A DNA stretch of 64,000 bases, taken from the NCBI RefSeq assembly GCF_024710845.1, contig NZ_JANJTZ010000022.1, positions 106,513 through 170,512 on the forward strand, given 5' to 3'. The stretch is from Mesorhizobium sp. GTDB taxonomy: Bacteria; Pseudomonadota; Alphaproteobacteria; Rhizobiales; Rhizobiaceae. Shown piece after piece: positions 26,934 through 34,989 of this stretch. The notes beneath the pieces were generated by a model. That model worked only from the letters and a program-made list of their open reading frames with translations. It ran no database searches and was not told the DNA's origin. A program made the position numbers and the translations under genes. Position 1 is the first letter of the stretch. Each line of letters opens with the position of its first letter.

Positions 26934-27671
26934 ATGAACACGCAGAACTTGAGAAAAGACGTCCATACCGACGGCACGCCCGTGGTCTGTGTGTCCTGCG
27001 AGGCGCGACACCGCGGCGTCTGCGGCGCACTCACGCCCGAACAGCTCACGACCCTGTCGAAGACCTCCTACAAGCACAAGCTCGGCGAAGGCCACGAACT
27101 GGTCGGCGAGGCCGAGAAGGTCGAGAGCTATTCCAACATCCTGTCCGGCGTGGTGAAACTGACCAAGACGCTCGCCGACGGGCGCCAGCAGATCGTCGGA
27201 CTGCAGTTCGCCCCGGATTTCCTCGGGCGCCCCTTCAAGGCCGACAGCGAGATCACCGCGCAGGCGGCGACGAATGTCTCGCTCTGCTCGTTCCCGAAAT
27301 CGGTCATCGACCGGATGATCAGGGAATCGCCGGGACTCGAGCACAAGCTTCTGGAGCAGACGCTCAAGGAACTCGACGAGGCGCGCGACTGGATGGTGAC
27401 GCTTGGCCGCAAGACAGCGGCCGAGAAGGTGGCGAGCTATATCCTGATGATCGCCCGCCACATCGACCCGGAGGCCGGCCCGGAGGGGGCTTCCGCCACC
27501 TTCGACCTGCCGATGACTCGCGCCGACATCGCCGATTTCCTCGGGCTCACCATCGAGACCGTGAGCCGGCAGATCACGAAGCTGCGCACCGACGGCGTCA
27601 TCGTGCTCGAGAACAACCGGCACGTCTTCGTCCCCAACGTCGAACGCCTCGAGCTCCGCGCCGGCTCCTGA
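26934..27671 (+). CDS. fnrN: FnrN-type oxygen-sensing Crp/Fnr regulator
   Basis: 245 residues. The N-terminus carries a Cys cluster C19-X2-C22-X7-C30, with a fourth Cys at 118, the four ligands expected for an oxygen-labile [4Fe-4S] cluster. A cyclic-nucleotide-like beta-roll follows (about 35-140), then a winged helix with recognition sequence TIETVSRQITKL. This has the E-x-x-SR pattern that reads TTGAT. It is thus FnrN rather than cysteine-poor FixK. It probably controls hemN, itself, ccoNOQP and ccoGHIS through nearby boxes. The ATG at 26934 is chosen to start just before the Cys cluster. Confidence 0.93.
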   Translation: MNTQNLRKDVHTDGTPVVCVSCEARHRGVCGALTPEQLTTLSKTSYKHKLGEGHELVGEAEKVESYSNILSGVVKLTKTLADGRQQIVGLQFAPDFLGRPFKADSEITAQAATNVSLCSFPKSVIDRMIRESPGLEHKLLEQTLKELDEARDWMVTLGRKTAAEKVASYILMIARHIDPEAGPEGASATFDLPMTRADIADFLGLTIETVSRQITKLRTDGVIVLENNRHVFVPNVERLELRAGS

Positions 27672-27689
27672 GTCTTCCGTCGGCCGACT

Positions 27690-28211
27690 TCACGCCATAG
27701 AGGCGAGCCGGCGCACGTAATTCCTGATGTCTACCGGCCACGGCTCGGTCAGTTCGCAGAAGCGATACGTGTCGCCGGCATAGAGCGCCCGCACCGCTTC
27801 CTCGTAGCCGGGACGATCGCCCGCCAGCGTCGTCATCGCGCGATAGGCCGTTTCCCGCGCAGCATGGACCGCGCCCGCATCGGTCTTGCGCGCCTGTTCG
27901 ACCAGGCGGCGCAGCGTGACGGAAGCACCGCCCGGCTGGGCGGCGAGCCATTCCCAGTGACGCGGCAGGAGGGTGATCTCGCGCGACGACACGCCGAGCC
28001 TCGGCCGGCCCCGGCCGCGTGGAGGTTTCGGCTCCGCCGGCTCGCGCAGGTCGATGTCGACGACGCGGCCGGTGGCGTCGTCGATCACGACGTAGCCGCG
28101 GGCCGGATCGGCCTTGGAGGCACGGCGGATCCAGGCCGCGACGTCCCCGTCGGCTCCGGCGGCGGCGATCCGCCCCTGCTCGAATACCGTCAGCACCTGT
28201 GGTTCACCCAT
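27690..28211 (-). CDS. DUF2239 family protein
   Basis: 173 residues. It has the DUF2239 pattern: a beta-rich N-terminal part with a GYVVIDDATGRVVDIDLR segment, a basic PRGRGRPRLGVSSREITLLPRHWEWL centre, and a helical C-terminal region with RRLVEQAR. The GRGRPRLG stretch resembles an AT-hook-like basic loop, but this is only a resemblance. No function is known. It is divergent from a GIY-YIG gene with a perfect TTACCCGGGTAA palindrome between them, and convergent with fnrN. Confidence 0.85.
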   Translation of the reverse strand: MGEPQVLTVFEQGRIAAAGADGDVAAWIRRASKADPARGYVVIDDATGRVVDIDLREPAEPKPPRGRGRPRLGVSSREITLLPRHWEWLAAQPGGASVTLRRLVEQARKTDAGAVHAARETAYRAMTTLAGDRPGYEEAVRALYAGDTYRFCELTEPWPVDIRNYVRRLASMA

Positions 28212-28264
28212 CTACTCCCTCCTGTTCGCTCCCTTTTAGCCGGACGACTCGCTTGGAGTCAAAT

Positions 28265-28276
28265 TTACCCGGGTAA
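28265..28276. promoter_or_regulatory. Perfect palindrome between DUF2239 and GIY-YIG genes
   Basis: TTACCCGGGTAA is a perfect 12-bp palindrome midway between divergent starts (28211 and 28332). Immediately downstream, TTGACA (28279-28284) and TACATC (28302-28307), 17 bases apart, form a plausible promoter for the GIY-YIG gene, so bound protein would sit at its -35 region. No local candidate repressor is evident. Confidence 0.55.
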
Positions 28277-28331
28277 TATTGACACTGAGACATTGTCGGC
28301 CTACATCGCCGGCCTCACGAGGAATTCGACC

Positions 28332-28667
28332 ATGGAACACCAGGCAAGGCGCGCCGCGATCGCGGCCTACAAGAAGCGGGAGAGCGTCGCGGGCATCTAC
28401 GTCGTCCGCTCCGCTGCGTCCGGCGAAGCGTGGGTCGGCCACACGCCGGATATCGATGCGATCCGCAACCGGATCTGGTTTGCGCTGCGCACCGGCGGTC
28501 ATATGAACCGGCCCCTGCAGGCTGCCTGGAACCGCGACGGCGAAGCTGCCTTCTCGCTCGAGCCGCTGGAACTGGTGGATGACGAGACGCTCGGTTTCAT
28601 GGCCGACAAGGTGCTGCGCGGCAAGGCGGGCGACTGGCGGACCAGGCTCTCTGCCGGTGCCATCTAG
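28332..28667 (+). CDS. GIY-YIG nuclease family protein
   Basis: 111 residues. The GIY-YIG motif is seen as AGIYVVR (about residues 20-26) and EAWVG (about 32-36); the second part is WVG rather than YIG. The Arg in RNRIW and a following polar region fit the compact single-domain family. It is a small protein with no other domain. Such proteins are nucleases or related DNA-processing proteins; activity is not certain. GAGGA precedes the ATG. Its TAG stop shares CTAG with that of the convergent hemerythrin gene. Confidence 0.78.
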   Translation: MEHQARRAAIAAYKKRESVAGIYVVRSAASGEAWVGHTPDIDAIRNRIWFALRTGGHMNRPLQAAWNRDGEAAFSLEPLELVDDETLGFMADKVLRGKAGDWRTRLSAGAI

Positions 28668-29173
28668 TTTGACCGTATCGCGGGCATGATATGCTCGCGC
28701 TCGAAGGCGATGTGGCGGCGCATCGCCTCGAACAGCGCGCGCAGCATGAAGCCCAGCGCCTCGGGGTTGCCGATCTCGCCGCCATGGCCGATGCGCAGCA
28801 GTTCCTCCGACACGTCGGCGGCCGCGCATTCGTCGGCCAGGTGCTCCGACTTCAGGCGCGCCACGGAGATGGCTCGCCCGGGAACCGCCGAACTCTTCTC
28901 GAAAGCGGGAAAGATCCTGCTCTCCTCGAATTGGTGGCTGCGGCGCATCGCGGGCGCGAGAATCGCGCCGACACGCAGGCATTCGAAGCGGTCGACCTGG
29001 GAGGGCAACGAATCGGCGATCGCCTCCAGCGCGTCGCAGAGCGCAAGCTTCTCCTCATGTATCCGGGACATGTCCTCGCACGGAACCGACTGATCCGGGG
29101 CGCAGGCCGCGGATAGCGGGCACAAAGGCGAGGTATCGCATGCCTCGGCGGGCTTCGACCTCGTGATGTTCAT
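28664..29173 (-). CDS. Hemerythrin HHE-domain protein
   Basis: 169 residues. A four-helix bundle is predicted, with histidine/glutamate metal ligand segments RRSHQFEESRIFPAF (about 78-92) and RRHIAFEREHIMP (about 152-164). Hemerythrin-like domains bind O2 or NO at a di-iron site. The N-terminal ~35 residues contain several cysteines (ACDTSPLCPLSAACAPD). It is divergent from ccoN, with a shared FNR-type box between, so it probably belongs to the low-oxygen regulon. Confidence 0.82.
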   Translation of the reverse strand: MNITRSKPAEACDTSPLCPLSAACAPDQSVPCEDMSRIHEEKLALCDALEAIADSLPSQVDRFECLRVGAILAPAMRRSHQFEESRIFPAFEKSSAVPGRAISVARLKSEHLADECAAADVSEELLRIGHGGEIGNPEALGFMLRALFEAMRRHIAFEREHIMPAIRSN

Positions 29174-29234
29174 TGCGGACTCCGGCTGGTGCGTGAGCGG
29201 TTGTCAGAATCTGCCGTTTAGCCGGAGCGTCGCC

Positions 29235-29248
29235 TTGACATGGATCAA
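29235..29248. promoter_or_regulatory. FNR/FixK-type box between hemerythrin gene and ccoN
   Basis: TTGAC-ATGG-ATCAA. Its centre (29241.5) lies about 82 bases upstream of the ccoN ATG and 69 upstream of the hemerythrin start, leaving room for a class II promoter on the ccoN side. It may serve both divergent genes. Confidence 0.82.
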
Positions 29249-29323
29249 TGCGGGATTTCGGCCTCCGCGCGATTTAGCTCCCGAAGCGTGGATCTCTACC
29301 CACGCAACATCCGGGGACCTTCC

Positions 29324-30940
29324 ATGAGATACGGACCACACATAATCGGCGTAGGGCTCTTCGCCTTCGTCGCGCTTCTCGGTGCGGCGTTCGCCACCGA
29401 CAATCTTTTCGCGCAGCACATGTGGGTGCTGTTCTTCGTGCTCGGCGCGAGCACGGTCGTGCTGATGCGCACGACCGCGCTGGCGCCGGCCACTCCGGCC
29501 GATCCCTCCGCCTATCTGGACGGCCCGATCCGCTACGGCTCGATCGCCACCATGTTCTGGGGCGTCGTCGGCTTCCTGGTGGGCGTCGTCGTCGCCCTGC
29601 AGCTCGCCTATCCGGATCTCAACATCGAGCCCTGGTTCAATTTCGGCCGCATGCGGCCGCTGCATACTTCAGCCGTTATCTTCGCCTTCGGCGGCAACGC
29701 GCTCATCGCGACGTCCTTCTACGTCGTGCAGCGCACCAGCCGGGCGCGGCTGTTCGGCGGCGATCTCGCGTGGTTCGTGTTCTGGGGCTACCAGCTGTTC
29801 ATCGTGATGGCCGCGACTGGCTACCTGCTGGGCATCACCCAGGGCCGCGAGTATGCCGAGCCGGAATGGTATGTCGACCTGTGGCTGACGATCGTCTGGG
29901 TCGCCTATCTCGTCGTGTTTCTCGGCACGATCCTGAAGCGCAAGGAACCCCACATCTACGTCGCCAACTGGTTCTACCTGTCCTTCATCGTGACCATCGC
30001 GATGCTGCACGTGGTCAACAACCTGGCGATCCCGGTCTCGCTGACCGGCATCAAGAGCTACTCGGCCTTCTCCGGCGTCCAGGACGCACTGACCCAGTGG
30101 TGGTACGGCCATAACGCGGTCGGGTTCTTCCTCACCGCCGGCTTCCTCGGCATGATGTACTATTTCGTGCCGAAGCAGGCCAATCGCCCGGTCTACTCCT
30201 ACCGGCTGTCGATCATCCACTTCTGGGCGCTGATCTTCCTCTACATCTGGGCCGGCCCGCATCACCTGCACTACACGGCTCTGCCCGACTGGGCGCAGAC
30301 GCTGGGCATGGTGTTCTCGATCATGCTGTGGATGCCTTCATGGGGCGGCATGATCAACGGCCTGATGACGCTCTCGGGCGCCTGGGACAAGATCCGCACC
30401 GATCCGATCATCCGCATGATGGTCATGGCGATCGCCTTCTACGGCATGTCGACCTTCGAAGGCCCGATGATGTCGATCAAGGCCGTCAACTCGCTCAGCC
30501 ACTACACCGACTGGACGATCGGCCACGTGCACTCCGGCGCACTCGGCTGGGTCGGCATGATCTCGTTTGCCGCGCTCTACTACATGGTGCCGAAGCTGTG
30601 GGCCCGCGAGCGTCTCTACTCGCTGCGCTTGGTGACGTGGCACTTCTGGCTCGCCACGCTCGGCATCGTCGTCTACGCGTCGGTGATGTGGGTGTCGGGC
30701 ATCATGCAGGGCCTGATGTGGCGCGAATACGACGAGCAGGGTTTCCTGGTCTATTCGTTCGCCGAAACGGTGGCGGCCATGCATCCCTACTACCTGATGC
30801 GCGCGGTCGGGGGGTCGTTGTACCTCGTGGGTGCCCTCATCATGGCCTACAACATCACGATGACCATCCTCGGTCGTCAGCGCGAGGAGGAGCCGATCGG
30901 CGGTCGCTCACCTTCGCCTGCCCTCCAGCCTGCCGAATAG
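29324..30940 (+). CDS. ccoN: cbb3-type cytochrome c oxidase subunit I
   Basis: 538 residues. CcoN is the catalytic heme b/b3-CuB subunit of the high-affinity cbb3 oxidase. About 12-14 membrane segments are present, with conserved histidines in [14 protein letters not shown] (low-spin heme), [16 protein letters not shown] and WAGPHHLHY (CuB/heme b3), and [13 protein letters not shown]. It reduces O2 to water under low oxygen and pumps protons. The ATG at 29324 follows CGGGGA. First gene of ccoNOQP. Confidence 0.97.
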   Translation: MRYGPHIIGVGLFAFVALLGAAFATDNLFAQHMWVLFFVLGASTVVLMRTTALAPATPADPSAYLDGPIRYGSIATMFWGVVGFLVGVVVALQLAYPDLNIEPWFNFGRMRPLHTSAVIFAFGGNALIATSFYVVQRTSRARLFGGDLAWFVFWGYQLFIVMAATGYLLGITQGREYAEPEWYVDLWLTIVWVAYLVVFLGTILKRKEPHIYVANWFYLSFIVTIAMLHVVNNLAIPVSLTGIKSYSAFSGVQDALTQWWYGHNAVGFFLTAGFLGMMYYFVPKQANRPVYSYRLSIIHFWALIFLYIWAGPHHLHYTALPDWAQTLGMVFSIMLWMPSWGGMINGLMTLSGAWDKIRTDPIIRMMVMAIAFYGMSTFEGPMMSIKAVNSLSHYTDWTIGHVHSGALGWVGMISFAALYYMVPKLWARERLYSLRLVTWHFWLATLGIVVYASVMWVSGIMQGLMWREYDEQGFLVYSFAETVAAMHPYYLMRAVGGSLYLVGALIMAYNITMTILGRQREEEPIGGRSPSPALQPAE

Positions 30941-30949
30941 GAGCCGACC

Positions 30950-31681
30950 ATGGCACTGATTGAAAAGCATGCCATCCTCGAGAAGAACGCGACGCTCCTG
31001 CTCGTGGCTTCTCTCCTGGTGGTCACCGTCGGCGGCATCGTCGAGATCGCACCCCTCTTCTACCTCGAGAACACCATCGAGAAGGTGGAGGGAATGCGCC
31101 CTTACTCGCCGCTGGAGCTCGCCGGACGCAACATCTACATCCGCGAGGGCTGCTACGTCTGCCACTCGCAGATGATCCGGCCCTTCCGCGACGAGGTCGA
31201 GCGCTACGGCCACTACAGCCTGGCAGCGGAGTCGATGTACGACCATCCGTTCCAGTGGGGCTCGAAGCGTAGCGGCCCGGACCTTGCCCGTGTCGGCGAC
31301 CGCTACTCCAACGAGTGGCACGTCCAGCACCTGACCGAACCGCGCTCCGTCGTGCCGGAATCGATCATGCCGAGCTATTCCTTCCTCTCGGCGAACGTGA
31401 TCGAACCGTCGCAGATCTCGACGCATCTGGTGGCAAACTCCCGCGTCGGCGTGCCCTACACCGAGGCCATGGTCGAAAGCGCCCAGGCGGACCTCCTCGC
31501 CCAATCCGACCCGAACGCGGACACGTCCGCGCTTCTGGGCCGGTATCCCAAGGCGAAGGTGGGCGATTTCGACGGCAACCCCGGTGCGGTGACAGAGATG
31601 GATGCGCTGGTCGCGTATCTGCAGATGCTCGGCACGTTGGTCGACTTCTCGACCTACGACGACACCGCCGGCGCGAGGTAG
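30950..31681 (+). CDS. ccoO: cbb3-type oxidase subunit II, membrane-anchored mono-heme cytochrome c
   Basis: 243 residues. One N-terminal membrane anchor (about 16-38) is followed by a periplasmic heme-c domain with C68-YV-C71-H72 ([12 protein letters not shown]) and a distal methionine in ESIMPSYSF. CcoO passes electrons to CcoN. It begins 9 bases after ccoN with TAGGAG upstream. Confidence 0.96.
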   Translation: MALIEKHAILEKNATLLLVASLLVVTVGGIVEIAPLFYLENTIEKVEGMRPYSPLELAGRNIYIREGCYVCHSQMIRPFRDEVERYGHYSLAAESMYDHPFQWGSKRSGPDLARVGDRYSNEWHVQHLTEPRSVVPESIMPSYSFLSANVIEPSQISTHLVANSRVGVPYTEAMVESAQADLLAQSDPNADTSALLGRYPKAKVGDFDGNPGAVTEMDALVAYLQMLGTLVDFSTYDDTAGAR

Positions 31682-31690
31682 GAGGCCACG

Positions 31691-31843
31691 ATGGAAACCT
31701 ACACTGCACTGCGTGAATTCGCCGACAGCTGGGCGCTGGCGCTCATGACTGTCTTCTTCCTCGGCGTGGTCGTCTTCGCCTTCCGCCCCGGAAGCAGGAA
31801 GACCGCCGACGAGGCTGCGCAAATCCCTCTCAAGGACGACTGA
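31691..31843 (+). CDS. ccoQ: cbb3-type oxidase small subunit CcoQ
   Basis: 50 residues. It has a single membrane helix (about 13-31) followed by FRPGSRK and a short acidic tail, the standard CcoQ layout. CcoQ stabilises the cbb3 complex. It lies between ccoO and ccoP, with its TGA 1 base before the ccoP ATG. Confidence 0.92.
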   Translation: METYTALREFADSWALALMTVFFLGVVVFAFRPGSRKTADEAAQIPLKDD

Positions 31844-31844
31844 T

Positions 31845-32708
31845 ATGAGCGAGAAGCAGATCGACGAACTCTCCGGCATCGAAACGACCGGACATGAGTG
31901 GGACGGCATCAAGGAGCTCAACAATCCGCTGCCGAGGTGGTGGGTGTGGACCTTCTACGCGACGATCGTCTGGGCGCTGGCCTACACGATCTTCTATCCG
32001 GCCTGGCCGATGCTGTCCTCGGCGACGACGGGCGTGCTCGGCTATTCGAGCCGCAACGACGTCAAGGCCGAACTCGCCGCGGCCGTCGCCGCCAAGGGCG
32101 ACATGGCCGCGGCGGTCGCGGCCAAGCCCGTCGACGAGATCCTCGCCGACGAGAAGCTGCGCACCTTCGCCATCTCGGCCGGTGCCGCCGCGTTCAAGGT
32201 CAACTGCGTCCAGTGCCACGGCTCCGGCGCGGCGGGTTCGCCCGGCTATCCCAACCTCAACGACGACGACTGGCTGTGGGGCGGCAAGCCGGAGGATATC
32301 CTGACCACGATCAGCCACGGCGTCCGCTTCGCTTCGGACGACGCGACGCGGTTCTCCGAGATGCCGCCCTTCGCCGACACGCTCGACAAGGACCAGATCG
32401 CCCAGGCCGCGGCCTATGTCGTCAGCCTCAGCGGAACGCCGGCTAATCCTTCGCTCGTCGAAGGCGGGAAGACGGTCTTCACCGAGAACTGCGCCGCCTG
32501 CCACGGCGAAGACGCCAAGGGACTGCGCGACTTCGGCGCCCCGAACCTGACCGACGCGATCTGGCTGCGCGGCAAGGACGAGGCGGCGATCATTGCCCAG
32601 ATCAGCGGGCCGAAGCACGGCATCATGCCGGCCTGGGCCGGCAGACTGGGCGAGAGCACGGTCAAGGAACTCACCGTCTACGTGCATTCGCTGGGCGGCG
32701 GCGAATAG
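31845..32708 (+). CDS. ccoP: cbb3-type oxidase subunit III, di-heme cytochrome c
   Basis: 287 residues. An N-terminal membrane segment (about 33-55) with the family WWVWTFYATIVWALAY-type sequence is followed by two heme-c sites: C121-VQ-C-H and C216-AA-C-H. It takes electrons from the bc1 complex via soluble cytochromes. Last gene of the operon; a strong terminator follows. Confidence 0.96.
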   Translation: MSEKQIDELSGIETTGHEWDGIKELNNPLPRWWVWTFYATIVWALAYTIFYPAWPMLSSATTGVLGYSSRNDVKAELAAAVAAKGDMAAAVAAKPVDEILADEKLRTFAISAGAAAFKVNCVQCHGSGAAGSPGYPNLNDDDWLWGGKPEDILTTISHGVRFASDDATRFSEMPPFADTLDKDQIAQAAAYVVSLSGTPANPSLVEGGKTVFTENCAACHGEDAKGLRDFGAPNLTDAIWLRGKDEAAIIAQISGPKHGIMPAWAGRLGESTVKELTVYVHSLGGGE

Positions 32709-32761
32709 CCGACGGAAGGCATTGTGAGGGCGATTGCCTTCCGAGACCTGCACAGCGCAGA

Positions 32762-32792
32762 GGCCCGGCACACAAGCCGGGCCTTTTGCTTT
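32762..32792 (+). terminator. Rho-independent terminator after ccoP
   Basis: Perfect 8-bp stem GGCCCGGC/GCCGGGCC with a 6-base loop, followed by TTTTGCTTT. It separates ccoNOQP from ccoGHIS, which has its own FNR-type box. Confidence 0.9.
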
Positions 32793-32850
32793 GCGGATCG
32801 GGCGGGGTTCGCTCCCGGGCATTTTCAGCCGGGCGGAATCTCTTGCCCTC

Positions 32851-32864
32851 TTGATCAGGATCAA
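32851..32864. promoter_or_regulatory. FNR/FixK-type box upstream of ccoG
   Basis: TTGAT-CAGG-ATCAA, a perfect match to the FNR consensus half-sites. Its centre is about 60-70 bases upstream of the ccoG start, compatible with class II activation. Confidence 0.85.
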
Positions 32865-32917
32865 GGCCGGGCGGCGTTGAGCGTGCGAGTCAAACCGGCA
32901 GATTTGCCCTCACTCGC

Positions 32918-34504
32918 GTGAACGCCATGAATGTGATTCCCAAGCCCGATCCGGACACCGAGATCGAGCGTCTCGAAGCCTCCGCGGTGAACTCCGCCAA
33001 GGTGCGCCAGCCGCTCTACGCCGCTCGCAAGAAGATCTTCCCCAAGCGGGCGTCCGGCGCCTTCCGCCGGTTCAAGTGGATCGTGATGCTGATCACGCTG
33101 GGCATCTACTACCTGACGCCCTGGATCCGCTGGGATCGCGGGCCGTTCGCTCCCGATCAGGCCGTCCTGATCGACATGGCGAATCGCCGCTTCTACTTCT
33201 TCTTCATCGAGATTTGGCCGCAGGAATTCTACATCGTCGCCGGCCTGCTGGTGATGGCGGGCTTCGGCCTGTTCCTGATCACCTCGGCGGTCGGCCGCGC
33301 CTGGTGCGGCTACACCTGCCCGCAGACGGTGTGGGTCGACCTGTTCCTCGTCGTCGAGCGCGGCATCGAGGGCGATCGCAATGCCCGCATGAAGCTCGAC
33401 GCCGGTCCCTGGACCGTCGAGAAGGTCGTCAAGCGGGTCGCCAAGCACGCGATCTGGATCGCCATTGCGGTGGCCACAGGCGGCGCCTGGATCTTCTACT
33501 TCGCCGATGCGCCGACGCTGTTCGTCGACCTGTTCACCGGCACCGCCTTGCCGATCGCCTACATCACCGTCGCCGTCCTCACCGCCACGACCTACACGTT
33601 CGGCGGCCTGATGCGCGAGCAGGTCTGCACCTACATGTGCCCCTGGCCGCGCATCCAGGCGGCGATGCTCGACGAGCATTCGCTCACCGTCACCTACAAC
33701 GACTGGCGCGGCGAGCCCCGTTCGCGCCACGCCAAGAAGGCGGCTGCCGCCGGCCAGAGCGTCGGCGACTGCGTCGATTGCAATGCCTGCGTCGCGGTCT
33801 GCCCGATGGGCATCGACATCCGCGACGGCCAGCAGCTCGAATGCATCACCTGCGCGCTGTGCATCGACGCCTGCGACAGCGTGATGGACAAGCTCGGGCG
33901 CGAGCGCGGGCTCATCTCCTACGCGACGCTTGCCGACTACAACGCCAACATGGAGATCGCCACCGCGGGCAATACCTGCGCGATTACGCCGGCGCTGGTG
34001 CGCACCCCGCAGGGCAAGCTCACCGACAAGCTGGCGCATTTCCACGTCCGCAAGATCTTCCGGCCGCGCACGCTCGTCTATTTCGCCGCCTGGTCGCTCG
34101 TCGGCGTCGGGCTGCTCTATGCGCTCCTCACCCGCGACCGGCTCGAGGTCAACGTGCTGCACGACCGCAACCCGCTTTACGTGACGCTGTCCGACGGCGC
34201 GATCCGCAACGGCTACACCGTCAAGCTCTTGAACAAGATCCCCGAACCGCGCACGATCATCGTGACGCTGCAGGGACTGAGAGGCGCGGAGATGAGCGTT
34301 GTCGGCATCGACCAGCCCGCCGACCGTTCGTTTGCCATTCGCGTCGAGCCTGACAAGCTCACCACGCTCAAGGTCTATGTCCGCCAGCCGGCGGACCATA
34401 TCGAGGACAAGGTGCAGTCGTTCCACTTCGTGATCGAGGACAAGTCGAGCTTCGAGACCGACAGCTACAACGCCCAGTTCGAAGCGCCGGAGGCATACAA
34501 ATGA
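32918..34504 (+). CDS. ccoG: cbb3 oxidase accessory protein CcoG/FixG
   Basis: 528 residues. An N-terminal cytosolic stretch is followed by five membrane segments and two ferredoxin-like [4Fe-4S] motifs (CVDCNACVAVCP and CITCALCIDACD), with a further cysteine set in GRAWCGYTCPQT and CTYMCPWPR. A C-terminal periplasmic Ig-like domain follows. It reduces Cu(II) for cbb3 assembly. The start is GTG 32918 or ATG 32927. Its stop overlaps ccoH (ATGA). Confidence 0.94.
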   Translation: MNAMNVIPKPDPDTEIERLEASAVNSAKVRQPLYAARKKIFPKRASGAFRRFKWIVMLITLGIYYLTPWIRWDRGPFAPDQAVLIDMANRRFYFFFIEIWPQEFYIVAGLLVMAGFGLFLITSAVGRAWCGYTCPQTVWVDLFLVVERGIEGDRNARMKLDAGPWTVEKVVKRVAKHAIWIAIAVATGGAWIFYFADAPTLFVDLFTGTALPIAYITVAVLTATTYTFGGLMREQVCTYMCPWPRIQAAMLDEHSLTVTYNDWRGEPRSRHAKKAAAAGQSVGDCVDCNACVAVCPMGIDIRDGQQLECITCALCIDACDSVMDKLGRERGLISYATLADYNANMEIATAGNTCAITPALVRTPQGKLTDKLAHFHVRKIFRPRTLVYFAAWSLVGVGLLYALLTRDRLEVNVLHDRNPLYVTLSDGAIRNGYTVKLLNKIPEPRTIIVTLQGLRGAEMSVVGIDQPADRSFAIRVEPDKLTTLKVYVRQPADHIEDKVQSFHFVIEDKSSFETDSYNAQFEAPEAYK

Positions 34505-34989
34505 GCCGAACCGAGAGGGAATTCACCGGCCGGCACATGCTGGCGATCATGCTGGCCTTCTTCGGGGTCATCATCACGGTCAACGTGACGATGGCGGTGT
34601 TCGCGAACACCAGCTGGACCGGCCTCGTGGTCAAGAACAGCTATGTCGCGAGCCAGCAGTTCAACGAGAAGGCGGCCGAGGAACGCGCCCAGGCGGCGCT
34701 CGCCTACGTCCCGACCTTGCGGATCGACGGAGCCGCCATCACCTACGCCATTGCCGACAAGGACGGCCGGCGCGTTCCGATCGCGTCCGCCTCGGCCACG
34801 CTCCACCGGCCCGTCACGACGCGCGAGGACACGCATGTCGCCTTCGCGATCGGCAACGACGGCGTCGCGCGGGGCACGGAGGATCTGACCGACGGAGTGT
34901 GGATCCTGGAACTGACCGCCGACATCGGGCGCGAGCATCCCTGGCGCGACATGCGCCGCATCGTCATCCGCGAGGGGAGGTTCGAATGA
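34501..34989 (+). CDS. ccoH: cbb3 oxidase assembly protein CcoH/FixH
   Basis: 162 residues. One N-terminal membrane helix (about 14-36), with the family MLAIMLAFFGVIITVN segment, is followed by a periplasmic beta domain. FixH/CcoH is required for cbb3 assembly. It is coupled to both neighbours by ATGA overlaps (34501 and 34986). Confidence 0.93.
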   Translation: MSRTEREFTGRHMLAIMLAFFGVIITVNVTMAVFANTSWTGLVVKNSYVASQQFNEKAAEERAQAALAYVPTLRIDGAAITYAIADKDGRRVPIASASATLHRPVTTREDTHVAFAIGNDGVARGTEDLTDGVWILELTADIGREHPWRDMRRIVIREGRFE

